This document shows, piece after piece, positions 35,571-43,691 of a stretch of 48,307 nt of DNA. The DNA comes from Anderseniella sp. GTDB taxonomy: Bacteria; Pseudomonadota; Alphaproteobacteria; Rhizobiales; Aestuariivirgaceae. The first letter of the stretch is position 1. Each line of letters starts with the position of its first letter. The position numbers were made by a program, and so were the translations under genes. The notes beneath the pieces were generated by a model. The model ran no database searches, was not told the DNA's origin, and was given only the letters and a program-made list of their open reading frames with translations. The stretch covers positions 1 through 48,307 of the forward strand of contig JANQOK010000021.1 in the NCBI GenBank assembly GCA_028289645.1. The letters run 5' to 3'.

Positions 35571-36530
35571 TCAGGTGTTAGAAGAAGGTACGTTGGCGTT
35601 GTCGCGATCTGCTTCCCGGCTCTTGGGGCGAAACCCCCGATCGTCGATCCAGCCAAGCGCCACCAGCAGCAATACCGAAAAGACAAATGGCGCGGACAGG
35701 AATTGAAGTCCCAGAAGCGAGAAAAGCGGCGTCAGAACCGTGGCAAGAAGCGCGGCCAACAGGGCGAGCTGGAGCCGCTCTCCGCAGATGACGTAAACCG
35801 CGACGGCGGCAAGCACGCCATTGAAGCCGTAGAGACCGTTATCAGCGCTGGCAGCGCCAGCGCCGCCATAATAGTAGGAAACAAGCGTTCCTATCGTGGC
35901 TCCGAGAAAAGCGATGACAGCGTGACGCCAGTTGCTGACTAACAGCCCTAAGAGGAATAGGGAGCCAGAGATCAGCGACGGCGAGAACAAGGCCTCCCCG
36001 AAGCTCAGCATCACTGCCGTCAAAGGATGGAAGTTCGCCGTTGGCATGGCCTCGAAACCAACTGGCTGCAGTACGTCCAGATTGGGTGCAATTGCCGACA
36101 TGACCCAAAAAATCAACACAAACGGCAGAGCCGTGATGGGAAAAGGCAGCATAACCACGAGGATGCGAACCAGTACAATAGCAACGGCGACGCAGATCAG
36201 GAGCACACCCCACATGCCGAAATTGTCCCATCTGGTCTGATAGAATGTGGGAAGGGAAATCGCGATAAGACAGGGGTTGATACCAGGCAATCCGGTTTCA
36301 AGCGTTTGCTTTTGCCCGAGCAGCATACGGCCGCCGGGGGCGAGAACGGCCGCGACAAGCATATAGGCCGCAGCGATCGGTGAAGTCAGGAAAACAGCCG
36401 CAAGAAACAGCAGCCCCGTCAGTTCATTGGTCTGGAAACAGAGCTGCGAGCAGCCTCTGAGAACAAGTCGCCAATAGGGCAGCTTCCCGGGAACGACCGT
36501 AGGCAGGATCATTTCTACCAGTTGTCTCAT
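35571..36530 (-). CDS. UT-family urea transporter
   Basis: A membrane channel for passive urea uptake or release. The ~319-residue product has about ten helices in two repeated halves, with the family signatures FQTNELTGLLFLAAVF and GLPGINPCLIAISLP in the first half and GLYGFNGVLAAVAV in the second. ATG 36530 is preferred; GTG 36548 would add six residues. It sits between an isochorismatase-fold amidohydrolase and a cupin, which suggests handling of urea or urea-releasing compounds. Confidence 0.88.
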   Translation of the reverse strand: MRQLVEMILPTVVPGKLPYWRLVLRGCSQLCFQTNELTGLLFLAAVFLTSPIAAAYMLVAAVLAPGGRMLLGQKQTLETGLPGINPCLIAISLPTFYQTRWDNFGMWGVLLICVAVAIVLVRILVVMLPFPITALPFVLIFWVMSAIAPNLDVLQPVGFEAMPTANFHPLTAVMLSFGEALFSPSLISGSLFLLGLLVSNWRHAVIAFLGATIGTLVSYYYGGAGAASADNGLYGFNGVLAAVAVYVICGERLQLALLAALLATVLTPLFSLLGLQFLSAPFVFSVLLLVALGWIDDRGFRPKSREADRDNANVPSSNT

Positions 36531-36598
36531 GAAGCCAAAGCCTTTCACTTCAGCGCCGGCAGTCGGGTAGTCACCGGTGCTTTCTCACCGCCTTTCCG

Positions 36599-37267
36599 TT
36601 AGAGAGCAGCAAGCAAGTCCAGAACTCTTTTTGACGGCGCGGTCCAGCCGACGATACCACCTTGTGCGGTTAGAGCACGCAACGTGACTTCCTTGAACTC
36701 AGGGAAGAAGCTGTCTGTGCCATCCTCGACAAGAAGGCAATCATATCCTCTGTCATTGGCGCAGCGCATGGTCGTCTGCACGCAAACCTCCGTTGTAACG
36801 CCTGTGATCACCAGGTTGGAGATGTTCCGCTTCATCAGATACTCGTGCAGGATGGTGTCGTAGAATGCATCCTTGCCCGGCTTGGAAATAACCAGCTCGC
36901 CCTCCAGCGGGGCGTTATCAAGGATGAAATCAGAACCCTCTTCGCCATCAATGAGAATTCGACCCATCGGTCCCATATCGCCGATTTTGATTTTCGGATT
37001 GCCACGATTTCTTTTCGCGGTCGGCAGGTCCGAGAGATCAGGTTTGTGGCACTCCTTGGTATGAATGATTGGAAGCCCTGCCTTTCGGAAGGCCGCCTGC
37101 AAATCGGCGATGACCTTGATGCAGGGCTGAATGTTGCTGAGATCATTGCCGAGAGATTCAGCGAAGCCGCCAGGCAAACAGAAGTCCCGCTGCATGTCGA
37201 TGCAGATCAAGGCTATGTGGTCAATATCGAATTCATACGGAAACGGCGTTGCTTCCAGTGTTGGCAT
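36599..37267 (-). CDS. isochorismatase-family cysteine hydrolase, biuret/carbamoyl amidase-like
   Basis: A 222-residue cysteine hydrolase with the Asp-Lys-Cys triad of the family: Asp24 (ICIDMQRDF), Lys132 (KPGKDAF) and Cys162 (GVTTEVCVQTT). The long PGKDAFYDTILHEYL and ANDRGYDCLLVEDG stretches resemble biuret hydrolases and ureidoacrylate/N-carbamoyl amidohydrolases rather than true isochorismatases. The adjoining urea transporter supports a substrate that releases or resembles urea (inference). ATG 37267 has AAAGGAGA upstream and is clearly better than the open frame's earlier start at 37312. Confidence 0.87.
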   Translation of the reverse strand: MPTLEATPFPYEFDIDHIALICIDMQRDFCLPGGFAESLGNDLSNIQPCIKVIADLQAAFRKAGLPIIHTKECHKPDLSDLPTAKRNRGNPKIKIGDMGPMGRILIDGEEGSDFILDNAPLEGELVISKPGKDAFYDTILHEYLMKRNISNLVITGVTTEVCVQTTMRCANDRGYDCLLVEDGTDSFFPEFKEVTLRALTAQGGIVGWTAPSKRVLDLLAAL

Positions 37268-37378
37268 TCGGATTGTCTCCTTTTCTGTGCGGCCGGAAAA
37301 TTTTTCTTTCAATATAATAACTTGCTTGTCTAAACACGGTCATCAAACTGACTCTTCCCTACAACTGGCACACTGTCA

Positions 37379-37840
37379 TCATCTTGGCGGTGATTTCCCG
37401 TGTTCGCTGCCAGTATCCTGTTCAAGCATTTTTTGCTTCCGCAAGAGTTCCAATTCCAGTTTTTCAGCATCTCTGCAATCCAGCCGCCTGAGAGCACGCA
37501 CCGACATGGCGGATTTGTCGACGCAGTACTCCAGTTCGAGCGGATAGGTTGCGAAGTTGGCGACCAGTTCATAGTCAGATTTCACCGGAACCAGCGGTTC
37601 GCCTTCGAGTGCCTCTTTGCTATTAGTCTCCTGCGCCAGTTACATGCCAGGCACGGCACAATACGCAGTGCTTCCGGCTAGGCCTGAAAGAAGTACGCTT
37701 CTGGAGATTCCGTTATTGAGCGCCGAGCGTTCGCCGCCGAGGCGTTCGGGTGAAGCACCGCTGGTCTTGGCCATGAACTGGATCTCCTTTGGACTGTAGG
37801 CGGAAATGCCCCCGGCACCTCCTGAGCAGCTATCATTCAA
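37379..37840 (-). pseudogene. small exported protein gene with an in-frame TAA in the signal peptide
   Basis: Two open segments in one frame, 37840-37643 and 37639-37379, are split only by TAA at 37640-37642. The first ends ...RSVLLSGLAGSTAYCAVPGM and the second begins LAQETNSKEALEG. Joined, they read as an RS-hydrophobic-core signal peptide with a cleavage site (xLA|QE) exactly at the stop, followed by an ~85-residue mature protein (SDYELVANFATYPLELEYC; Glu/Leu/Lys-rich tail). It may begin at TTG 37840, overlapping the cytochrome stop, or at ATG 37774. The mature part is not recognised. It most likely encodes a partner of the Mo-hydroxylase operon lost by a nonsense mutation; a sequencing error is the alternative. 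Confidence 0.6.
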
Positions 37841-38943
37841 TCGGCGGCCGTTTCACCGGCGTTTTTGTCGGCCAGCCAGTCCTTCAGCGACTGGATCGGC
37901 GTGACGATGCAACCGGACGCTTCGGGATTGTCGCAACAGTGCTGGAGGTCATCCACATCCTGTTGGTAAACCGTGTTCCACTCCGCCAGCGGTAGTGCAT
38001 TGCCCGGCGGCATCCAGTAAGAGTGCGGATACGACGACGCCCAATGGCTGTAAGGAACCAGCGTATCCTCGTTGTGCGTGCCAACACGGGCACCAAGCCG
38101 GCCGTGGGGGGCCTGTCCGATCGATTGCAGCATCTTTGCCGGCTGCTCGCCGAAGGTCGGAACATTCATAGTTCCGCAGGTGTTGAGTGAGCCTATCCGG
38201 TGACAGCCCGTGCAAGTGTTTCCGCGTGTCGAGATGCTCTTCGGCTTGGGCCACTTCCTAAACGGACCGCCGGCATCGACCGAATAGAATCCCCACGGAT
38301 TGGCTGGAAGTTGGCCGTTCTGCGCAGACCACGGTGTATGCATCCAGGGATCGCTGTCATGGCAGTAAATGCAGCCATGGTCGGCAACTTCCTGTGGTGT
38401 CGCCCAGAGTTTTTCCGCAGACACCTTACCTTGCGGAGGAGAAGCCTCCGAAGGCGGCGGCACGCGGCTACCATCGTCACCTTCAGGCTTTCCGCCGAAG
38501 TTCTTCGAAATGAAGAAACAGGTGCTGCCCGATTTGACATTGTGCATGATGATTTCGATGGAATCGAAATTCGGATCATCCTTCGGCCGGATAAACATCC
38601 GGCGGCACAACAATACCGTCTGCACGTCGCCGTCGCGATAAGCCGACATTCGGCTGAAGGGAGTGCACTGACCATCCGTATTCGCCGGATAAGGCAACAT
38701 TGCTGGACGGTCGCATGTCATTCCAGGCGTGTAGGTCTGCGGGATTTTGCCGTTGACCGTAACCGGAACGAGATCTAGATCCTGACAATTGAATACTGGG
38801 ACTTCGGCAATCTGGCTGGTGCATTGTTTCGCATAATCTTTCAGCGTGTAGCTGCTGTCTGCAAGAGCGGTGCCTGCGAAACAGGTCATCAGTAATGCAA
38901 AGACCGTCCCGCCAGGACTTTCCTTCAATCGCCGCTCCATCAT
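37837..38943 (-). CDS. exported diheme c-type cytochrome of the Mo-hydroxylase operon
   Basis: A 368-residue periplasmic protein. It has a Sec signal peptide (VFALLMTCFAGTALADS, cleaved near 29) and two heme sites, CIYCH (~190) and CTGCH (~245), plus many extra cysteines (FNCQDLDL, TPGMTCDRP, CCDNP) likely to form disulfides. It lies directly after the 2Fe-2S subunit gene, whose start region overlaps by 4 bases, so it is probably the electron acceptor of the periplasmic Mo-enzyme. It is not a standard cytochrome family that I can name. Confidence 0.8.
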   Translation of the reverse strand: MMERRLKESPGGTVFALLMTCFAGTALADSSYTLKDYAKQCTSQIAEVPVFNCQDLDLVPVTVNGKIPQTYTPGMTCDRPAMLPYPANTDGQCTPFSRMSAYRDGDVQTVLLCRRMFIRPKDDPNFDSIEIIMHNVKSGSTCFFISKNFGGKPEGDDGSRVPPPSEASPPQGKVSAEKLWATPQEVADHGCIYCHDSDPWMHTPWSAQNGQLPANPWGFYSVDAGGPFRKWPKPKSISTRGNTCTGCHRIGSLNTCGTMNVPTFGEQPAKMLQSIGQAPHGRLGARVGTHNEDTLVPYSHWASSYPHSYWMPPGNALPLAEWNTVYQQDVDDLQHCCDNPEASGCIVTPIQSLKDWLADKNAGETAAD

Positions 38944-39461
38944 GTCACCAATCCTGGTGTTTCCTCAATCACCTGCCGTATCGCTTTATGGTAACGGACA
39001 TAACCGGTACAGCGGCAGACATGCTGCCCGACCGCATCTTCTATGGCCTCGTCCACCTTTTCAGCCGGGATAGGCTGTCGTTTGAGGCTGTCCAAAAGCG
39101 CATACGACGCCATCAGGAATCCCGGACAGCAATAGCCGCACTGAAAAGAGAAGTTCTCCAGAAAAGCCTGTTGCAGGGGATGAAGCACGCCATTCCCCTC
39201 AAGTCCTTCAACGGTCGTCACATAGTGCCCATTGATGTCGCCAACCGGCGTCGTGCAGGATCGGACTGCTTCCTCGTGAGCTCCCTCCACGCGCGCCACG
39301 CTCACCGTGCAAACCCGGCAGACCGCGATGCCGCAACAGAACTTGGTGCCCGTCAGACCGAGCTCTTCTCGCAGGAAGTCAACCAGCATCATGTTGCCTG
39401 GGATACCTTCCCGGCTGACCCTTTTGCCGTTGAGCGCAAAATCAAGATTGATCGTTTCCAT
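38940..39461 (-). CDS. 2Fe-2S subunit of a xanthine-dehydrogenase-family Mo-hydroxylase
   Basis: A 173-residue small subunit with two [2Fe-2S] domains: a plant-ferredoxin-type one with FCCGIAVCRVC and RSCTTPVG, and an all-helical one with QCGYCCPGF and VCRCTGYVRY. It passes electrons from the Mo site to the adjacent cytochrome. The start ATG 39461 is preceded by GGAGGGGG and shares a base with the stop of the large subunit (TAATG); the longer frame to 39473 is less likely. It has no signal peptide of its own and would be co-exported with the Tat-tagged large subunit. Confidence 0.92.
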   Translation of the reverse strand: METINLDFALNGKRVSREGIPGNMMLVDFLREELGLTGTKFCCGIAVCRVCTVSVARVEGAHEEAVRSCTTPVGDINGHYVTTVEGLEGNGVLHPLQQAFLENFSFQCGYCCPGFLMASYALLDSLKRQPIPAEKVDEAIEDAVGQHVCRCTGYVRYHKAIRQVIEETPGLVT

Positions 39462-42172
39462 TACCCCCTCCACGCGGCCCGGACATGTTCCGGCAGGATC
39501 GGCAACTTGCGGAAGCGTATGCCGGTTGCATGAGCGACCGCGTTGCCGATGGCAGGCGCAATGGCGATCATGGCGACTTCCGCGATCCCGCGCGCCGGAG
39601 CGTCGGGCGCCTCCGGCGGCAATATGACCTTCTCGACCTTGCCGAGGCCCACGTCAGAGGACAGCGCGACGTGGTACCGGTTGAGGTTCCAGCGGCCATC
39701 TCCTGCTCCGCCGCCATCCGCCGGCGTAACTTCAAGGAGTGCTTGACCGACGCCCATGGCAAAACTTCCGTCAAGCTGGCCCTCCAGCAAGTCTTGCTGA
39801 AGCACGGTACCCGGACCGATGAAATGGACGGCTTCATCGAGACCAACCTCTCCGGTCCTGCGATTGACGCGAACCGCCGCCAGGCATGCAGAAGCGCCAA
39901 AGGACTGCCCGTTACCCTCCCAGATACTTTCAACCGTGTAGAGCCTCGGGTTTTTGCGGTCGATCAGTTCCCGGTCCTGTTGTCCGCCGCGGCGGACGGC
40001 CAAGGCGTCGATCTGCCAGCGGAACGTGTCGCTTCCGACCGTGTAATCGGCTTCCACCCACCGGCCGCTATAAAAGGCGTGTATCATCGCGGAAACAACA
40101 AAGCCCTGTTCGTGAGCTGCCTTTGCCAGGACGGAAAGCGGAATCGGGTTGCGACCATGGCTGGCAAGCTTGCCATCCTCCCATCGCACGTCCTTGACGG
40201 TCAGCCCTTCGGCACCCCACAGCATACGGGCGGCCGGAAGCAGCCCGGTCGCCAGCAGTACCGCACAGGCCTGCTCGACACCGTGCACCCACTTGGATGA
40301 GGTCGACGCGGCCTTGGTGGATTCAAAGATGAGCGGTGTCCAGCGCGGATTGTCCGGCTGCATCCTGAAGCCTTCCTCAAGACGCAGTTCCTCAAAGGGC
40401 GCAAGGAAGCCGGTATTTATCCTTGTTGCGTTTGCACCAAGATGTTTCGCTGTGGAAATCGCGAGCGTTGTAGCAGTGCCGGTTCCCATATCAATGACGT
40501 TGGTGGTCACGGTGATGGAGCCGTCCGGTTCTATTGCAACCTCATCAAGGGCTGCATCCGCGCCGGTACCGTAGTTCTTGATCGCCAAGGCAAAGCCGAC
40601 CCCATAGGCCTCGCCGCTGCCGGCGGCTTCCATCTGTCTGCGGCCACGGTCCTGCCAGAGACGGTGCGCGGCAGCCTGTTCGCACATTTGGTCCAGTCCC
40701 GGAGGCGCGACCGGGGCGCCCGTACCAATGATCTCACCGGGTGACAAAATGTTGATCCGCCGCAGTTCAATGGGGTCCCTGCCGGTTTCGGCCGCCAGTT
40801 CATCCACCATCGTTTCAATGGCAAACTGGCTTTGTACGGCCCCAAAGCCGCGCACGGAGCCAGACGTGATTGACCGGGTCTTGGTGGCCCGTGACCAGAT
40901 GTCGACGAGCGGTATCGAATAGGCGCCTGTTCCGTTGATGCCAGACACCTGAGCGACATAACCGCTGACATTCCGCCGGCCACCTCCGTTCAGATAGATA
41001 TAGCTACGGAGCGCCTGGATTTTTCCACGGTCGCCGACCGCCATGGTCACTTCGCAGCGCGATGAATGGCGCTTGATGCCTGCCTGAAATTGCTGGAAGC
41101 GATCATATACGATCCGGACCGGCTTTTCGGAATAGACGGCCGCGATCGCGAGGAAGAGGCAGAGGATTGAGGTGTCGCGCCCGCCGAAGCCGCCACCAGG
41201 GTAAGCGGCGATCAGATTCACGCGCCGAATGCCGAGCGTCGACAAGGTGCCGGAAAAGATCTGAAGGGCCGCAGTCGCGTCATAGCTTGGTGACTGGGTG
41301 CCGATCAGCAGATTTAGCGTGCCCTGCGCCCTGTCCAGCCAGGCAACGCCCGACTCAGGCTCCATGAACATAGGGTCGACCATCTGGGTTTCATAGGTTT
41401 GGCTAAGAGCCGTCCAGCCCTGAGCTTGCGGATCCTCCAGCTGGGCACTGATCTTATCCACCCAGCCAAGCGCCTCGATATTCCTTTTCGTCTTGCCTTG
41501 CTGCGGCCTGACCGGGCCGCCTCCAATTTGGGAAAAGACGTCTTTTCCCTGCGGGGTCACGACATGGATGATGCTTGTTTCGGGCTCGTAGAAACGCGTC
41601 GGATCGGGCGGCACGACGTCGCCGAAGATCAGTCCGGATGTCATGTCGGACCGGATTGCCCTTCGTGCCGCATCCATGGTGTGGTAGTCATTGAAGTAGA
41701 GCAGTCCAACAGCCTGTCCGAGATAATCCGGAACCTTGCCAGCGGGCAACAGATAATCCCCATCAGGATAATCCGTTTTGGCCACGCCAACCCTGTCAGC
41801 GGCCAGGTTTGCAGCCGTAATTACGCGTGCAGGTGTCAGTTCCGTCGGCAGCCGGCTCAGGTCCAAGCCCTGAAACACCCTATCCGCCAAAGGCGTGCGG
41901 GCGACCAGCACGACTTCTTCATCATCCGGCCACCCTTCCAGGTCACGGGGACGAAAATCCCGTGCATAAATTTTTCGGCCTGTCACCTTGTCCAGACCGT
42001 CGATGCGGAACCGCGCCTTGCCTGCGCCGCCAGACCAGCTCGGCGTCGGTGCCATCGTCGCGGCTTCCGCAACCGGTATACCGGTACCATGCCCTCCTCC
42101 CGGCAAGGACAGCACCGTCAGCGCAACGCCTCCAACGGTAGTCTTGAGGAAGTTTCGGCGTGTCGTTTGCAA
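39461..42172 (-). CDS. Tat-exported molybdopterin-binding subunit of an aldehyde/xanthine-type oxidoreductase
   Basis: A 903-residue large subunit of the xanthine-dehydrogenase family (isoquinoline/aldehyde oxidoreductase branch). The N-terminus has a twin-arginine signal (TTRRNFLKTTVGG), so the enzyme works in the periplasm. Core segments include GGGFGGRDTSILCLFLAIAA, GSVRGFGAVQSQFA and the C-terminal GIAEVAMIAIAPAIGNAVAHATG with the likely catalytic Glu. It is followed by the Fe-S subunit and a cytochrome c, an arrangement known from cytochrome-linked aldehyde, alcohol and nicotinate-type dehydrogenases. The substrate cannot be read from the sequence. No FAD subunit or XdhC-type chaperone gene is next to it. 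Confidence 0.92.
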   Translation of the reverse strand: MQTTRRNFLKTTVGGVALTVLSLPGGGHGTGIPVAEAATMAPTPSWSGGAGKARFRIDGLDKVTGRKIYARDFRPRDLEGWPDDEEVVLVARTPLADRVFQGLDLSRLPTELTPARVITAANLAADRVGVAKTDYPDGDYLLPAGKVPDYLGQAVGLLYFNDYHTMDAARRAIRSDMTSGLIFGDVVPPDPTRFYEPETSIIHVVTPQGKDVFSQIGGGPVRPQQGKTKRNIEALGWVDKISAQLEDPQAQGWTALSQTYETQMVDPMFMEPESGVAWLDRAQGTLNLLIGTQSPSYDATAALQIFSGTLSTLGIRRVNLIAAYPGGGFGGRDTSILCLFLAIAAVYSEKPVRIVYDRFQQFQAGIKRHSSRCEVTMAVGDRGKIQALRSYIYLNGGGRRNVSGYVAQVSGINGTGAYSIPLVDIWSRATKTRSITSGSVRGFGAVQSQFAIETMVDELAAETGRDPIELRRINILSPGEIIGTGAPVAPPGLDQMCEQAAAHRLWQDRGRRQMEAAGSGEAYGVGFALAIKNYGTGADAALDEVAIEPDGSITVTTNVIDMGTGTATTLAISTAKHLGANATRINTGFLAPFEELRLEEGFRMQPDNPRWTPLIFESTKAASTSSKWVHGVEQACAVLLATGLLPAARMLWGAEGLTVKDVRWEDGKLASHGRNPIPLSVLAKAAHEQGFVVSAMIHAFYSGRWVEADYTVGSDTFRWQIDALAVRRGGQQDRELIDRKNPRLYTVESIWEGNGQSFGASACLAAVRVNRRTGEVGLDEAVHFIGPGTVLQQDLLEGQLDGSFAMGVGQALLEVTPADGGGAGDGRWNLNRYHVALSSDVGLGKVEKVILPPEAPDAPARGIAEVAMIAIAPAIGNAVAHATGIRFRKLPILPEHVRAAWRG

Positions 42173-42401
42173 TTGCGCTCAAACTCCATGACTGACCAAG
42201 TTTGCAGACAAATGAAATGCCTGTGTATATTCAGTCTTTACTGATTGTTTGAGATACCTTGAGGTAGAATTCTAAAACTTTTACAAAGTTTAGCCCGCCG
42301 GCAACGCCTCACGCACATAGCCTAATCTGTATTGAAACAAAGATATGCCGATTCGTCGATTGTAAACATTCCGGATTTCGGATCTGGATTTGAGGCGGGC
42401 G
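42173..42401. other. intergenic stretch upstream of the Mo-hydroxylase operon
   Basis: About 230 bp, lower in GC than its neighbours, that must hold the promoter of the Mo-hydroxylase operon. I recognise no operator or RNA in it. It borders a transposase remnant. Confidence 0.4.
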
Positions 42402-42536
42402 CATGCGGCGGAATAAGGTCTTCAGCCACGTGTGGATCAAGGAGAAGTTGTAGCCGTCAGCCGCAAGGACTATGACACGCTCTCGCAATATTGCGTCACA
42501 AACTCGTCCACTGCCGTTGGTTCGGCAGTGTTTCAC
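42402..42536 (-). pseudogene. IS5-type transposase C-terminal remnant
   Basis: On the minus strand the frame reads DAILRERVIVLAADGYNFSL followed by IHTWLKTLFRRM, which resembles the C-terminal end of IS5-family transposases (typically D-x-INAVLAAAGYNFxLLLRWxxxLLR). There is no upstream catalytic domain and no clear terminal repeats, so this is a decayed fragment. It separates the Mo-hydroxylase operon from the caspase-like gene. Confidence 0.45.
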
Positions 42537-42560
42537 AATATGGGCGGGTTGGCATGAGAT

Positions 42561-43622
42561 TTATTGAGAAGTGGCCCTGATTTCAGGCAGCGTAAAACGG
42601 ATCTTGCCATCTTTAGACTTCGCCCAGGCGAACGGATCTGCCTGTTTGTTATCTTGTCTGGACCATTCGGCGACAATCTCGTGCCAGCGCGAATCCATGC
42701 TCTTACCACCTATAGCAATGTCATCAAGCAGACCATAGGGATCATAAGCCTCAGGCATCTGGGTACACACTTCAAGGTATGTCGAAGGTTGTTCGAAATA
42801 GGTTTGCAGATTGTCTTTCTTCAAGCAGGTTGCGCGGCGCGAGCGGTGAGTCTTAATCCGTGCCTTGTCGAATGTATCGCGCAGGTTGCCGCCGGTGGCA
42901 CCGGACATGGCTTTCGAGAAGGTTTCCGTAAATAGCCCCAATGTATTGTCTTCGTTATATGCGGCATCTTCGAGATCGCGAGAACTGAAGATCACGGCTT
43001 CGCGCCCCTTCCAACCATTGGAATAGCGTTTGATCAGGTCGTATTTCAGATCTTTCATGCCCGCCGCTGACTGGCAAGCCTCAACGATCAAGATAATTTC
43101 TTCGGCTTGGATTGTATCGATCATGTCGCGCAGCTGCTTAACGGTAATCCATGAGCCACTCCGAATTGCAGCTATGGGATTTTCCGGCCGCTTCTCGCTA
43201 TACAGCGCCAAGACTTCGTCAACAACCGGCTGGCCACGATAGATGGCATGCCGCTTGTCACCATGCAGGTTGATATAGATGACGACGCGATCCTCAGGTT
43301 CGGCCCGCATCGAAAGTGTCTTGAAGGCATTGGTTAGACCGGAAAGATCGAGATCCTTGTTGAGCTTTGTGATTGTATCTGCCTGACCGACGGTAAGCGC
43401 CTTGCTCAATGCGGGAACGATTGCGTTGACATCGCGCTCACATGACTGCGCCATTTTTCTGGTAGTATCAGGATCGCCGTCAATTTTCTTCCAGGTGGGA
43501 CATGCCGCAAGGGCCAGAAAGTGCGTATGTTTCGCTGTTGCCGGGACGGCCAGTGCGATCATGAAAGCAAGCGCTAGACCGATAGCCTTTACCGAATGCG
43601 CAACGGTCCTGGACATGTTCAT
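42561..43622 (-). CDS. secreted caspase-like (clan CD) protein
   Basis: A 353-residue exported protein with signal peptide (residues ~8-31, LALAFMIALAVPATA|K). The core has the two landmarks of clan CD cysteine proteases: a His in VVIYINLHGDKRH (His120) and a Cys in EIILIVEACQSAAGM (Cys183), with hydrophobic strands before each, then AVIFSSRDLEDAAYNEDNTLGLFTETF, which matches the segment after the catalytic Cys in caspase/metacaspase and legumain-like proteins. The substrate is unknown. The start is ATG 43622 or 43616; GTG 43658 falls in a terminator hairpin. It lies next to a secreted repeat protein gene on the same strand. Confidence 0.75.
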   Translation of the reverse strand: MNMSRTVAHSVKAIGLALAFMIALAVPATAKHTHFLALAACPTWKKIDGDPDTTRKMAQSCERDVNAIVPALSKALTVGQADTITKLNKDLDLSGLTNAFKTLSMRAEPEDRVVIYINLHGDKRHAIYRGQPVVDEVLALYSEKRPENPIAAIRSGSWITVKQLRDMIDTIQAEEIILIVEACQSAAGMKDLKYDLIKRYSNGWKGREAVIFSSRDLEDAAYNEDNTLGLFTETFSKAMSGATGGNLRDTFDKARIKTHRSRRATCLKKDNLQTYFEQPSTYLEVCTQMPEAYDPYGLLDDIAIGGKSMDSRWHEIVAEWSRQDNKQADPFAWAKSKDGKIRFTLPEIRATSQ

Positions 43623-43657
43623 CGAATTGCTATCCCACCACCATGTATAAAATTGCA

Positions 43658-43683
43658 CGGGGGCGGTCCCATGACCGCCCCCG
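43658..43683 (-). terminator. strong hairpin between the repeat protein and caspase-like genes
   Basis: A perfect 10-bp stem (GGGGGCGGTC at 43659-43668 with GACCGCCCCC at 43673-43682), extendable by one pair, with a 4-nt loop. On the minus strand it is followed by a short T-rich run (CAATTTTAT). It lies 8 bp after the repeat-protein stop and probably ends or attenuates that transcript before the caspase-like gene. Confidence 0.75.
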
Positions 43684-43691
43684 TTGTCTTG

